Below are positions 35,301 through 42,600 of a DNA stretch of 64,000 nucleotides, piece after piece; position 1 is the stretch's first letter, and every line of letters starts with the position of its first letter. The stretch is from Brachypterus glaber (Eukaryota > Arthropoda > Insecta > Coleoptera > Kateretidae). The stretch is taken from assembly GCA_958510825.1 (NCBI GenBank), contig OY294047.1, positions 52,063,365 through 52,127,364 of the forward strand, read 5' to 3'. Below the pieces are notes generated by a model, which had not been told where the DNA came from, ran no database searches, and saw only the letters and a program-made list of their open reading frames with translations. The position numbers and the translations under genes were made by a program.

Positions 35301-38300
35301 AGAATATGTATCCAAAATATTTTATGCTTGTTTGTTTAAATTCACACTTGTTTAAATTCACTGTTAAGTTTAAATTTGCTAGTCTATCTAGGACCATCTT
35401 CAGGCTTCTGTCATGTTCTGTTGCCGATTTTGCAAAAATCAAAATATCGTCACTAAAATTTATCACACCCGGTATATTCGTTAAAACTTGCCTTACTATG
35501 TTCTGAAATATTTCGGCAGCACTGGTTATTCCGTAATACAACGTCTTGTATTGATATAGTCCTACGTGAGTGGAAAATACTGTTATGTACCGTGATTTCG
35601 CTCCTAGCTCCACCTGGTGGTATCCATCTCTAAGGTCAATCTTGGAAAAATATCTCGCTCCATTAAGTGCCGTGAATAGGTCGTCTATTGTAGGCGTTAG
35701 ATGTCTTTCCCGTTTAATCGCTTGATTTGCGCATCTCATATCAACACACATCCGGATTCTTTTCTGGTCACGACGGGGTACAATTGTTATGGGTGAAACC
35801 CAAGGCGTGGGGCCTGTTGCCTTTTCAATTACGCCTTCCTTGAGTAGCCTGGTTATCTCTTCTTCAACCGCTGTTCTCAGGTGAAATGGTACTCTTCTGT
35901 GGCGTTGTGCCACGGGTGGTACTTTCTTATCGATGTGTAGCTCTACTGAGTACCCTTTTAGCCTGCCGATGCCTTTTGTTAATGTTGGGTATTGTTTTCT
36001 GATATTTTCTGCTGTTGTGTTTCCTGGTGGTGTGTTTTCTTGTGTTATGTTTTCTGGTGTTGTGTTTTCTTTTATGTTGTATATAATTTTAACCAAATTA
36101 AGTGCCTCGCACGTTTCGCAACTCATTATGTTGTCAACAGCTCCATTCACCACTTGTATTTCCGCGTTCACGCTCCGATTTTTATAGGTTATGTTTGTCT
36201 TGATTTTTCCCAGTAATTTAATGTTTTCGCTGTTTCCGTAGCCGTTCAAAATGCATTTAGTTGGCATTAACTTTGTGTTTTTAAGCTTCTTGTAAGTTTG
36301 TTTACTTATCAAGTTCACTGAGCTCCCTGTATCGATTATGAAGTTTATTTTCCTGTTATCTATTTTTATTTCAGCTCTTGGTGCTTTGTTGTTTATTTCC
36401 TTAATGTTAAATGTGTACTCACTGCCAGATGAAGTCTCATCTTCTTGGTTTTGATCCTCTGTTTCTATTCTGTTTATTCGTTTTTGACTGGTTATGCATA
36501 CCCTAGCATAGTGTCCTATCTTCTTGCAAGAGTTGCAGCGTTGACTTTTTGCTGGGCACGTTTGTAGCCCTTTACTGTGCCATTCGAAGCCACAGTTTCT
36601 GCATTTATCTTGCCTGTTTTCTTGCCTGGTTTCTCGTCTGGTATCTGGTTTTCTTTGATATCTTCCTTGTGTTTGTTTTCTTCCAAATTTAATCCTGTTT
36701 ACATCGTGTCCATTGTTCTGCTCTTCTATTTGTTCTACCTGTTTCTTTGTTGATTCGAGGATTTTTGCTTTTTCTATCAATTTTTCTAGTTTTGGGTTCT
36801 CCGAAAGTCCATATGATCTCAGTTCGCTGTTGTTTGTGCTTAATATCAGCTGATTCTTGATTTCGTCATCGGTATCCTGAAACTCACAGTTTTTTGCCAT
36901 GTTTAGGAGTCTGTTGTAGAATTGTTCCGTTGTTTCGCCCTCTAGTTGCCTACTCTGCCTAAACTGAAAGATTTCAAAGTTTTTGTTGGTTTTGGGCTTA
37001 AAGTGTTCATTTAAGATTCTTCTTGCTTTATCATAAGCATTTTCTACTTCTTCACTGGTGTCCCTTAGTTCTAAGGTTATGTAGAGGTCGTAAATGTCTT
37101 CCCCAGCGGTATGCAGCATTAGGGCCTTTTTTCTTTCACTTTTGTCGATTCCCATGGCCAATAAATAGTTATCGAAACGACTAATCCATTTTTTCCACTT
37201 TGTTCCTAAGTTTTCACTACTATTTAGTTCAAAAGGTGCTATTCCGCCAGTTAAACCGTTCATTTTCGAGCCCTAACAAAATTGTCACACCTAACCTCAC
37301 TTTTTTTACAACCGACGCTTTCACGTTTTCCACTGTTTTTGCACAATTTTCCCGGTGTTTTCGTATCCGTTTTCGTCGCCAATGTAATGTTTAAGGGTTT
37401 GCAAATATTTATCCCGATATTAATAGCTATTATTAATAGATATCAGCAAATAATCTCACCTGTACAATATCTCTGTATCGCGCTGTCATGGTCGGTAAGA
37501 GAGAGGGAGCTTCCGAGTCCGTCAGAGAGAGATAGCTATCTGTCCCTGTCCGTTGTAGATGGCGGGTAGTTTAAACGCCACAGGCAGTAACACATTATAT
37601 GGTCTGTTTTTTCAAGCAAGATAGTAAATTGAAAATCGCACAGTAAATATTTTTAACAGGTCCGAATAGTATATGTTTGTCCAGTTGCTTTTCATCCGTG
37701 AAACGAGTAAGATGTACTTTCGGCAGGAATTAGTAATACGTTAAGCGCGTTTAATTTTCTAGCACCAAGTCTTTTAGTATTAGTTATTTATTTGCTATCT
37801 TAGATATGCCCCAGAATCGATTTTATATATTTTATAGTGATTGTATGGAAGATGTGCAGTAAAATGACGAACATGTGAGTATATTGGAGTAAGAAGGGAA
37901 TTTTATGTTTTTTAATCATTTATAATGCTGATAAATTTTGATTTGGAAGCAACTAACACGTGAAGAAGTTTTTATACGTACAAAAATTTTTATATACTAG
38001 CGCATGCGCAAATATATTTACAAATTAGAAAAAAGTCCAAACACAACCAACAGTAAACACGAAAAGGAAAGAAGGAAAAAAAAAGAAAAGGTCTTACAGA
38101 AGACTGGAAATTTTATATATTTAAAACAGGAGTGGGCATGGTGAAAAGCCAGACAAGAACCACTCTTGGTGAATTGAGTAACTAAGAGGGATCTGGCTAA
38201 TTATCTCACTGAGAAAAGGCCAAAATAAAGGAAGAAGAAGAAGAAGTATATGTTTGTGTATAGAATATAGTTATGTTTTATAAAATAAATTACGCAGTAT

Positions 38301-41300
38301 ATTCGCACATCCAATATTCACTGTGCGATTTTTAATTTACTAGCTTGCTTGATGAAACTGACCATAGTTTATTTTTAAAAAATACATCCTTATGATTATC
38401 TAATAAAATTAAGTATTGGTTATTTAATAATATTTTTATTAATTTCAAAATAAAATATCTAGTGTGCTTGTAATAAATATGGAATATAATATAAAAATGT
38501 GAATATATTCGATTATATTGTTATGTGTAACTAAATAAATAAATAAATTATTATTCATTATATCTGTTATTATCTGGGTATGTCTTGCTTTCTGTGAATT
38601 TAGGTGATCCATAAGAAAGTGGGTAAGATCTTTAATAATAAAAAAAATCAATTTCTACGCCAAAATTGCAACCCTGTCGGACGGAGTCCATCCCGTACTT
38701 ATAGTTCCGTTGTCGGCGCAGTAACCACTGCGTTTAGCATAAAAAAAGAGAGTACGGAAAGAAAAGTTAAGTTGGTAAGTATACGTATTTAAACTTATAC
38801 ATACATGAAAATATACTTGAAACAAACATTAATAGTATATATATATAGATACATTATGTAAATTAATACTCATAACCTAACATTTTGGGTGCACCATTGA
38901 GTTAGTCTAACTGCATGGGTGCACCCATGAGCTGGCTTCTCTAATATTGTTTATTTATTTTTGTCTTGCAGATTTTTTTTGCTGCAAGACGCTCGCATCT
39001 CATAATAATTATTATATTTTTAAACCTATATTTTTTAAGACTGCAACAGTTATACACCCTAGAATTGGTTATTCTCTGTGCCAGTGATATCGTGCAGTTA
39101 ATTTGAAACAAGTGAACCATAAAATATGGCACGCACAGTTAATAATTGATTTTTTTATATTTAAAGTTTTCTAAAATAATTCTAAAAAAACTAACTGTAG
39201 TTTGTTTGTCCATACGTTGAGTTATTGAAATACGATTTTAATTTCTTTTAGGTATCTAATTTAATTGTGGATCATTCTCTGCAATATTTTTTTAATTAAC
39301 TGAATATAATAATTTATATAATGGAAGATATAAAGGAAGATATAAAAGTTAAGATAGAACAAACAGATTTTGAAGAAAATGATCATCAAATAAACATGTC
39401 CATAAAACAAGAACATAATGCTCAAAATGAAGAGCATATAGAAGTGGAGATTGCAGAATACCAAGTATGTATCGAAGACATCAAAAATATGACGCAAGAA
39501 ATAAAACCAGAAGAAAATGAAGAACAGTTTGATAATAATGGAAGTACGGAATCTGATAACAAACTTTCGCACTCGTGCGTATATTGCGAAAAATCTTTTT
39601 CAACGTCTTCGGATTTAAAAAGACATATGCGCGTTCACACGGGCATTAAACCATTTTCTTGCGAAATGTGCGAAAAATCTTTTTCGCAAACTGAATCTTT
39701 AAAAAGACATATTCGCATGCATACGGGAGAAAAACCATATAAATGCGCACATTGCGAGAAAAGTTTCGCACAAATATCGAATTTAAGAGAACACGAGCGT
39801 TTTCACATAAGAGAAAAACCTTATTCCTGTTTATATTGCGACGAAAAATTCGCAAACAACACTGGTCTGAAGAAACACGTCCGCACTCATTCCGAAGACG
39901 CACACTATACGTGTAAACAGTGCGCAGAACCATTTTCAGAACTATCAACATTCAAACAACACATTCTAACACATAGAGGTGAAAAACGTCATCAGTGCGT
40001 AAACTGTGAGAAAAGTTACTCGAATTCCTACGATTTAAGGCAACACCTACACACGCACACTGGTGAAAAACCGCACCTGTGCGCAACGTGCGGAAAATCT
40101 TTTGCGACGGGGTCAAGTTTAAAACAGCACGTTTTGACCCACACGGGAGAAAAGGCGCATGCGTGCATACAGTGCGAGAAACGTTTTCGGCACGGTTCAG
40201 ATTTGAAAAGACATATTCAAACTCATACTGGATATAAACCACACGTTTGTGAATATTGTCAGAAAGCATTTATAGCAGCTTCAGGTTTGACTAGGCATGT
40301 TTTCCTTGTTCATTCTAAGAAGTTAAAAAATTGAATTATAGGTATAACTATACGAGTCAGTATACGTATTTACTAAAATATGAAGTTTTTTTTTCAATTG
40401 TTTTCCCATTTTGAAAATTTTCAAAATTTCGGGAAAACCTTTTATTTTATAATTATAGTCTGTGCAAAACTGCAAGTCAATTGCCAACAAAATTTACACA
40501 TGTTACATGCTATGCAACATAACTACACCCTGCCCCATCTTAAAAACATTCTTTTTGTCAAAAAATTTAATGGCAAAGGCATAAGTTTCAATAATTCAAT
40601 TTACATCGGCACTTAGTGCCGATGTATTGAAATCTTCGCCGAAAAGTCGAAATCTTTGACCACGTTTTTTTCACATTTCTCGACGTTTTAGACCATTCTG
40701 AGTCGAAATCAGTAAAAAAAAAATTTTCGTCTGTCTGTCTGTGGGTGCAAATTCTCTAACTCCATTTCTACATGAGATATCGACTTGCGGTTTTTTGAAT
40801 ATTGTTTCTTATCGTATTCCGAAGAGCTGATTAGATTTTGGGGGTAAACGATTGGGGGTAAAGGGGTAAAAATAGGGTAAAACTTCTATATTTAGCGTTT
40901 TTTGTTTATAATTAAGGAAATTATTATTGTATTTGGTTAATTTAGCACTTACATAAAAGATAATTTTAAATTGGTCAAAAAATGTTATAAACAACGTTTT
41001 CCTAAAACGCATTGTTTTCGAGATATTGGCGTTTAAAGCAGTAAAAGGTTTTTTTAGCATCTCACATATTTATAACCCGATTTCAAAAAATTATATTTTA
41101 AATAAAAGTTCTTTTTAAGCCCTATAAAAAATTTTATATACTGTTTTTTGCTTGAATATAATGTTTTAAAGATACATAATTTAAAATCAAACAAAACACC
41201 TAGTTTGAAATTTGCAAACTAGATGGCTCTAGTGTACAATAATGCCGATGTTTTGACAGGGTGCTTGCAACGTTTCATCTAGTTTTTTATTACTATTGAA

Positions 41301-42140
41301 ATTTAGTGCCTTTGCTATTAAATTTTGATAAAAATAATGTTTTTAAGAATGGGCAGGGTGGAGTTATGTGTTAATGCGCACTCAGGGTTCGTTTGTCATT
41401 TCTTCACATCTTTCCTTTTTTTCAGAGTCTTCAATATTCTTATTAATCATATATATATTTACGAAATTAAATTCGATTTTGGATCAAAGAAGTATTAATT
41501 TTATTCTAATCTGGAAGACGATAACTTTATCCAGTTTTGGAAATTTGTTGTTACTGCCATCTTTTATCTGGGACACCAAAATACAGGACTTTAATTTGCT
41601 TTTCGTTTCGCTTTATACAGTGCTGTCGCAGCTCATAGCTTACACAGGTACAAATAAAATAAAAAAACTATGGTCTGTTTCATCAAGCAAGAGAGTAAAT
41701 TAAAAATCGCACAGTAAATATTTTTACAATAGGTTTGAATAGTATATTTTTGTGTATAGAATATAGTTATGTTTTATAAAATAAACTACGCAGTATATTC
41801 GCACATCCAATATTCGAATCTGTTTTGAAAATATTCACTGTGCGATTTTTAATTTACTCTCTTGCTTGATGAAACAGACCATAGCTGCTAACATAATAAT
41901 TTCCCAATATTAATTTTTAAAAAAATAAAAAAAAAATTCAAAAAATAATTGACAATATTTTTTTTGTAAAAATGAGCTTTAAAGTATTATTTTGATGGGA
42001 GTTGTATTTTAATATTTTTTTTTGTAGGAATTATAAAATGTACGAAAATATGGAGCCTATTTGTAATTTTCTTTAGCATTTACTGTAAAAATATTGTTAA
42101 CGAAAATATAGATTTAGTATTAATAGAATATGATGAATAA
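26335..42140 (+). CDS. ARV1: ARV1 sterol/lipid homeostasis protein
   Basis: ARV1 is an ER membrane protein needed for sterol and GPI-precursor trafficking. Exons are 26335-26442, 26495-26614, 26710-26878, 41426-41647 and 42028-42140 (TAA 42138-42140), giving 243 residues against about 271 in human; all phases chain. The Arv1 homology domain opens with a zinc ribbon: C12 and C15 (YICINC), then C36 and C39 formed across the first splice (LTEC|ENC), then ADKYVEYD, AYRHIL and FYRLF. The distal exons give the membrane part, including INFILIWKTITLSSFGNLLL and PSFIWD, as in the family. Exon 3 ends at a perfect GTAAGT donor leaving one base; exon 4 begins with two bases that complete the codon. The 14.5-kb intron between them contains three zinc-finger genes and a retrotransposon. 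A read-through frame to 26976 is the alternative 3' end. Confidence 0.85.
27087..27312. mobile_element. About 225-bp foldback MITE in ARV1 intron 3
   Basis: TGAAGCTGAAGTTTGCAACG at the left is mirrored by CGTTGCAAACTTCAGCTTCA at the right. The inner arm includes TATTAAAGCACTTATTCCAT and its complement. The core with AGCGCACGAGTACAAGTTTA matches the 1-590 foldback. Confidence 0.9.
27361..27441 (-). pseudogene. Out-of-frame last C2H2 finger of the zinc-finger gene at 27428-28575
   Basis: On the minus strand, shifted relative to the upstream frame, an intact finger (CPHCEKTF...LKKHVCTH) is followed by TGKKR and a stop at 27363-27361. It directly continues the finger array once two bases are accounted for near 27455. 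Confidence 0.8.
27428..28575 (-). CDS. C2H2 zinc-finger protein 1, truncated by a 2-nt frameshift
   Basis: Exons 28575-28287 and 28119-27428 (minus); donor GTGAGG, acceptor TTCTAG, phases agree; 326 residues. Start chosen at the ATG of MKDICIKTE; an upstream in-frame TTG is not needed. Residues 1-124 are acidic and carry a tandemly duplicated module (ELDTKI then DEYQxCI at about 15-50 and 60-92) and a third EYKINLEDIKN in exon 2. Seven C2H2 fingers follow, joined by TGEKP-type linkers. The seventh ends RTY instead of RTH because CACACA has become CACA near 27455, after which the frame stops at 27428. The eighth finger survives out of frame. Likely a nuclear DNA-binding factor; targets unknown. 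It lies antisense in ARV1 intron 3 with two paralogues. Confidence 0.8.
28629..28751. mobile_element. Palindromic element family S (CGCACAGTAAATA ends)
   Basis: CGCACAGTAAATATATAAC and TATATTTACTGTGCG are inverted ends, with an inner GTGCGTGTGATATT motif. Similar copies lie at 44261-44400, 50131-50271, and partly at 29484-29541, 30110-30222 and 44538-44618. Confidence 0.75.
29265..29480. mobile_element. MITE family R (TATGGTCTGTTTCATCAAGC), copy 1
   Basis: Near-palindromic element of about 215 bp. Its TIR contains AAGATAGTAAATTAAAAATC and CGCACAGTGAATATTTTCA. Seven copies occur in the window. TA-flanked. Confidence 0.9.
29484..29541. repeat. Half copy of family S
   Basis: GATCACACGCACACCAG to TTTTACTGTGCGAG is one arm of the S palindrome, abutting the R copy. 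Confidence 0.6.
29852..30065. mobile_element. MITE family R, copy 2
   Basis: Both TIRs are present (ATGGTCTGTTTTTTCAAGC and GCTTGAAGAAACAGACCATA). The interior is reversed relative to copy 1. Confidence 0.9.
30110..30222. repeat. Family S copy lacking its left end
   Basis: TATGCGTGTAATATTTTATA, the inner arm, and the right end TTTACTGTGCGTG are present; the left terminus is missing. Confidence 0.6.
30281..30506. mobile_element. MITE family T, copy 2
   Basis: TACCGTGAGATTAAAAAGTG at the left and CACTTTATAATCGCATGGTA at the right are inverted. The interior (GCTGTTGTACGTAGCAATCA) is the reverse complement of copy 1. The flanks ATATGCCATA/TATGGCATAT are also inverted. Confidence 0.85.
30573..31790 (-). 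CDS. C2H2 zinc-finger protein 2 (11 fingers)
   Basis: Single uninterrupted 405-residue frame from ATG 31790 to TGA 30573. Residues 1-74 are acidic and hold several psi-K-x-E motifs (VKFE, IKQE three times) and the EYNICIDDIKN module shared with both neighbours. Eleven C2H2 fingers run from C75 to the C-terminus, most joined by TGEKPF/Y linkers, the hallmark of DNA-binding poly-zinc-finger factors. A break in spacing before the eighth finger (DEPQQSLQPDILPHVGKK) splits the array into seven plus four. No ZAD, BTB or KRAB domain is seen. It lies antisense within ARV1 intron 3. The specific regulatory role cannot be read from sequence. Confidence 0.88.
   Translation of the reverse strand: MEEIKVKFEYPEFKENDNKMELHIKQEIFDCNEEYKKANNEEYNICIDDIKNIKQEIKQEENEERNNETESQKQCPNCEENFSDEISLNNHIVMHSDGKALIKKRHKCTYCAKTFSQAIHLRVHIRTHTGEKPYQCDKCGKSFAHQTVLKNHILTHSDKKLRINVPPKEKPFACSLCAKTFAQAINIKLHMRTHTGEKPFKCELCEKSFTQKTSLQAHMRTHTGEKPFSCPLCEKKFAQIAHLREHEHTHSGNKRYSCPHCEKKFVNVTGLKKHKRKHLDEPQQSLQPDILPHVGKKCEYCDKIFAFQYDLNQHVRIHTGEKPHVCEICEKTFATGSNLKAHAVMHTGERPHQCAQCGKTFRNTSDLNRHIRTHSAERPHVCELCSKSFKNSSSLSRHMLVHSGE
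31823..31975. repeat. One-ended copy of the CAGGGTG element
   Basis: AAATTTAAGAGGCGATTCTA and TATAAAGGTTGGTCCGGAAA match the left end of 10419-11153; no right end is present. Confidence 0.7.
32026..32230. mobile_element. MITE family R, copy 3
   Basis: TIRs GGTCTGTTTTTTCAAGCAAG and CTTGCTTGAAGAAGCAGACC flank the usual interior. A solo end of the AGGGAACGTTC family (31984-32014) lies immediately to the left. Confidence 0.88.
32617..32816 (-). repeat. 3' LTR of the gypsy element
   Basis: 200 bp, TG...CA ends, same sequence as 37383-37582. It is preceded by GGCAG. Confidence 0.95.
32983..37263 (-). CDS. Gag-Pol polyprotein of the Ty3/gypsy element
   Basis: A single 1426-residue frame without frameshift or stop. 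Order: Gag-like N-terminus (to about 210); zinc-knuckle region with CRNCGF and a canonical CNSCKKIGHYARVC (about 221-256); aspartic protease (IDTGSS, about 310-315); reverse transcriptase with FSDD in place of the common YxDD (about 603-606); RNase H (YVDAGPYGAGS); integrase with an H-H-C-C finger (HKGHQG...CLAC) and D-D-E residues (IDCDF, SDNGPPF, EANGMVERL). The C-terminal tail has repeats of TTNSTE. There is no envelope ORF. The Pol order (integrase last) places it in Ty3/gypsy; a Mag-like clade is possible but unproven. It should be autonomous on inspection. Confidence 0.95.
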   Translation of the reverse strand: MNGLTGGIAPFELNSSENLGTKWKKWISRFDNYLLAMGIDKSERKKALMLHTAGEDIYDLYITLELRDTSEEVENAYDKARRILNEHFKPKTNKNFEIFQFRQSRQLEGETTEQFYNRLLNMAKNCEFQDTDDEIKNQLILSTNNSELRSYGLSENPKLEKLIEKAKILESTKKQVEQIEEQNNGHDVNRIKFGRKQTQGRYQRKPDTRRETRQENRQDKCRNCGFEWHSKGLQTCPAKSQRCNSCKKIGHYARVCITSQKRINRIETEDQNQEDETSSGSEYTFNIKEINNKAPRAEIKIDNRKINFIIDTGSSVNLISKQTYKKLKNTKLMPTKCILNGYGNSENIKLLGKIKTNITYKNRSVNAEIQVVNGAVDNIMSCETCEALNLVKIIYNIKENTTPENITQENTPPGNTTAENIRKQYPTLTKGIGRLKGYSVELHIDKKVPPVAQRHRRVPFHLRTAVEEEITRLLKEGVIEKATGPTPWVSPITIVPRRDQKRIRMCVDMRCANQAIKRERHLTPTIDDLFTALNGARYFSKIDLRDGYHQVELGAKSRYITVFSTHVGLYQYKTLYYGITSAAEIFQNIVRQVLTNIPGVINFSDDILIFAKSATEHDRSLKMVLDRLANLNLTVNLNKCEFKQTSIKYFGYIFSADGILPDQEKVKSFVDLKPPQTQTEVRSLLGMLNFVGGKFIHRLAEKTKILRDLTIKNSEFNWKEEHEKAFNELKQNLLDVTKLTYFDTNKQTELYVDAGPYGAGSILAQKSKGEMKIVAFASKALSPVEQRYSQIEREMVAVTWAITHFHIYLFGCTSFTLYTDSLPLVSILRNPRSSPSLRLERLALKIQSYSYTVVHKKGDTNPSDYLSRYPVWKESDINKEVEDYVNFITKGCTPKAVNIETVKEETEKDDTLKEVKHAIYETKLFEKKELAEYKKIREEITEAHGLLLRRNRIIIPKSLQGTIIELAHKGHQGVVKTKQLLRSKVWFPNIDKLTEMAVNSCLACQANEKKSNRDPIVTTPLPNTPIAQIDCDFLGPMPNGKYIFVLVDEYSRFPWAEIVPSTSFKNIEPVLNRLISTFGVIKELKSDNGPPFNGRECTNYLNSLGIKHRKVTPYWPEANGMVERLVKTVKNSLRRSLLEHENAQTSLNLFLMNYRNTPHTATGKCPTEVLFRYPVNTTIPDIKAYQKVKIITKDGRQEKNEKANITRRTYPHDFKLGNLVLCRQQKKNSWTPFYHPTPHKIIRINGTKITAKNKDKTVCRNASFFKKFITPNKDRTKKQKKSPEKKASTQSMQIMIPIDLFSQEDPIQDNTPETTTNSTETTNSTETTNSTETTNPTETTVTTEVTSPSENIVPMMTSTPTSTSSEEEFLSPTYEPLSPSYYRSSTSSFDFSIEAPEPEAPATVETLTNTRPKRNRKPPPRYESNL
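37383..37582 (-). repeat. 5' LTR of the gypsy element
   Basis: 200 bp, identical by eye to 32617-32816 and followed by GGCAG. It would hold the promoter driving the minus-strand ORF. Confidence 0.95.
37598..38366. mobile_element. MITE family R, copy 4, split by a retroposed insert
   Basis: The left arm 37598-37680 and right part 38246-38366 belong to family R. It is separated from the gypsy target duplication by about ten bases. The interior is a foreign 565-bp segment. Confidence 0.88.
37681..38245 (+). mobile_element. 565-bp retroposed insert with GAA tail and 12-bp target duplication
   Basis: GTATATGTTTGT is present on both sides (37669-37680 and 38246-38257). The insert ends in AATAAAGGAAGAAGAAGAAG. 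Long target duplication plus a simple 3' tail is the mark of a SINE or 5'-truncated non-LTR element. No coding domain was recognised. Confidence 0.75.
38604..38774 (+). CDS. Candidate orphan exon upstream of zinc-finger gene 3
   Basis: A 57-codon open exon flanked by a TTTAG acceptor and a GTAAGT donor, far less AT-rich than its surroundings. It encodes a basic, Ser-rich stretch (NPVGRSPSRTYSSVVGAVTT). Spliced to the acceptor at 39252 (TTTTAG|GTATCT) the frame runs 15 more codons and stops at 39299, 21 nt before the zinc-finger start at 39321. It may be an upstream ORF in the 5' leader or part of another transcript. Family unknown. Confidence 0.4.
39321..40334 (+). CDS. C2H2 zinc-finger protein 3 (9 fingers)
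   Basis: Uninterrupted 337-residue frame, ATG 39321 to TGA 40334. Residues 1-85 are acidic with VKIE, IKQE and IKPE motifs and the EYQVCIEDIKN module shared with the two minus-strand paralogues. Nine C2H2 fingers start at C86; most linkers are TGEKP-like, and the last finger has an H-x4-H spacing (RHVFLVH). It lies in sense orientation inside ARV1 intron 3, so it could be transcribed with ARV1 pre-mRNA or from its own promoter near 38.5-39.3 kb. Probably nuclear and DNA-binding; target unknown. Confidence 0.88.
   Translation: MEDIKEDIKVKIEQTDFEENDHQINMSIKQEHNAQNEEHIEVEIAEYQVCIEDIKNMTQEIKPEENEEQFDNNGSTESDNKLSHSCVYCEKSFSTSSDLKRHMRVHTGIKPFSCEMCEKSFSQTESLKRHIRMHTGEKPYKCAHCEKSFAQISNLREHERFHIREKPYSCLYCDEKFANNTGLKKHVRTHSEDAHYTCKQCAEPFSELSTFKQHILTHRGEKRHQCVNCEKSYSNSYDLRQHLHTHTGEKPHLCATCGKSFATGSSLKQHVLTHTGEKAHACIQCEKRFRHGSDLKRHIQTHTGYKPHVCEYCQKAFIAASGLTRHVFLVHSKKLKN
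40603..41290 (+). mobile_element. Repeat U, copy 2 (longest)
   Basis: It starts at ATCGGCACTTAGTGCCGAT and ends at TGCTTGCAACGTTTCATCTA. It shares CGCATTGTTTTCGAGATATT with the copies at 24420 and 60475 and lies in ARV1 intron 3. Confidence 0.85.
41669..41883. mobile_element. MITE family R, copy 5, in ARV1 intron 4
   Basis: TATGGTCTGTTTCATCAAGC and the matching inverted end are nearly perfect. It fills much of the intron 41648-42027. Confidence 0.92.
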
Positions 42141-42600
42141 ATATAAAATTAATACCTTTGTTTTTTTCTTTTAAAAATAGTATTTAATTTATTTTGCATG
42201 GTCCTTTGAGCCTGATACATAACAGGTCCTTAGAGCCCAATACGTAACAGGTCCTTAGAGATTGATTTTACATGATACTTTAAATCCAACAACATTGTAC
42301 CATCAACATGATGTAAACCAGCTCAAAGAACCAATTGGTTCGAAACTCAATTAAAGCCGGTGGTTTCCCCTACTACTAGCCCACACAAGTCCTGGACTTA
42401 GGGGATGCTTAATTAAGTAGAATAGTACGAGGTTAAAAACAAACATAAAACAAACATAATATCTGACTCAAATATATTGCTTTTTTGGCAGCAGTATTTT
42501 TACAGGTTTTGTTGTGTATTGATAAAAATAAAAATTTAGTTTCATATAATTTGTATTCTTAAATAGTCAATAATATAACATTATATTGAATAGCATTCTA
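42141..42600. other. Convergent ARV1/PARS2 intergenic region
   Basis: 460 bp between two stop codons. A CAGGTCCTTAGAG-type direct repeat occurs two to three times (about 42195-42260). No gene. Confidence 0.5.

Larger units (their letters stand above)
32617..37582 (-). mobile_element. Intact Ty3/gypsy LTR retrotransposon
   Basis: LTRs 32617-32816 and 37383-37582 are each 200 bp, begin TGTAATG, end CGCCACA, and appear identical base for base. The flanking target duplication is GGCAG (32612-32616 and 37583-37587). The element reads on the minus strand. A primer-binding-like TTGGCGAC lies directly inside the 5' LTR and a short purine tract (CAGAGGAA) precedes the 3' LTR. One gag-pol ORF fills the interior. 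Identical LTRs point to very recent insertion. Confidence 0.96.

Noticed and set aside
42318..42350. Hammerhead-like GAACCAATTGGTTC followed by GAAAC
   Set aside because: The other core strand (CTGANGA) is absent; CTCAAAG does not fit.
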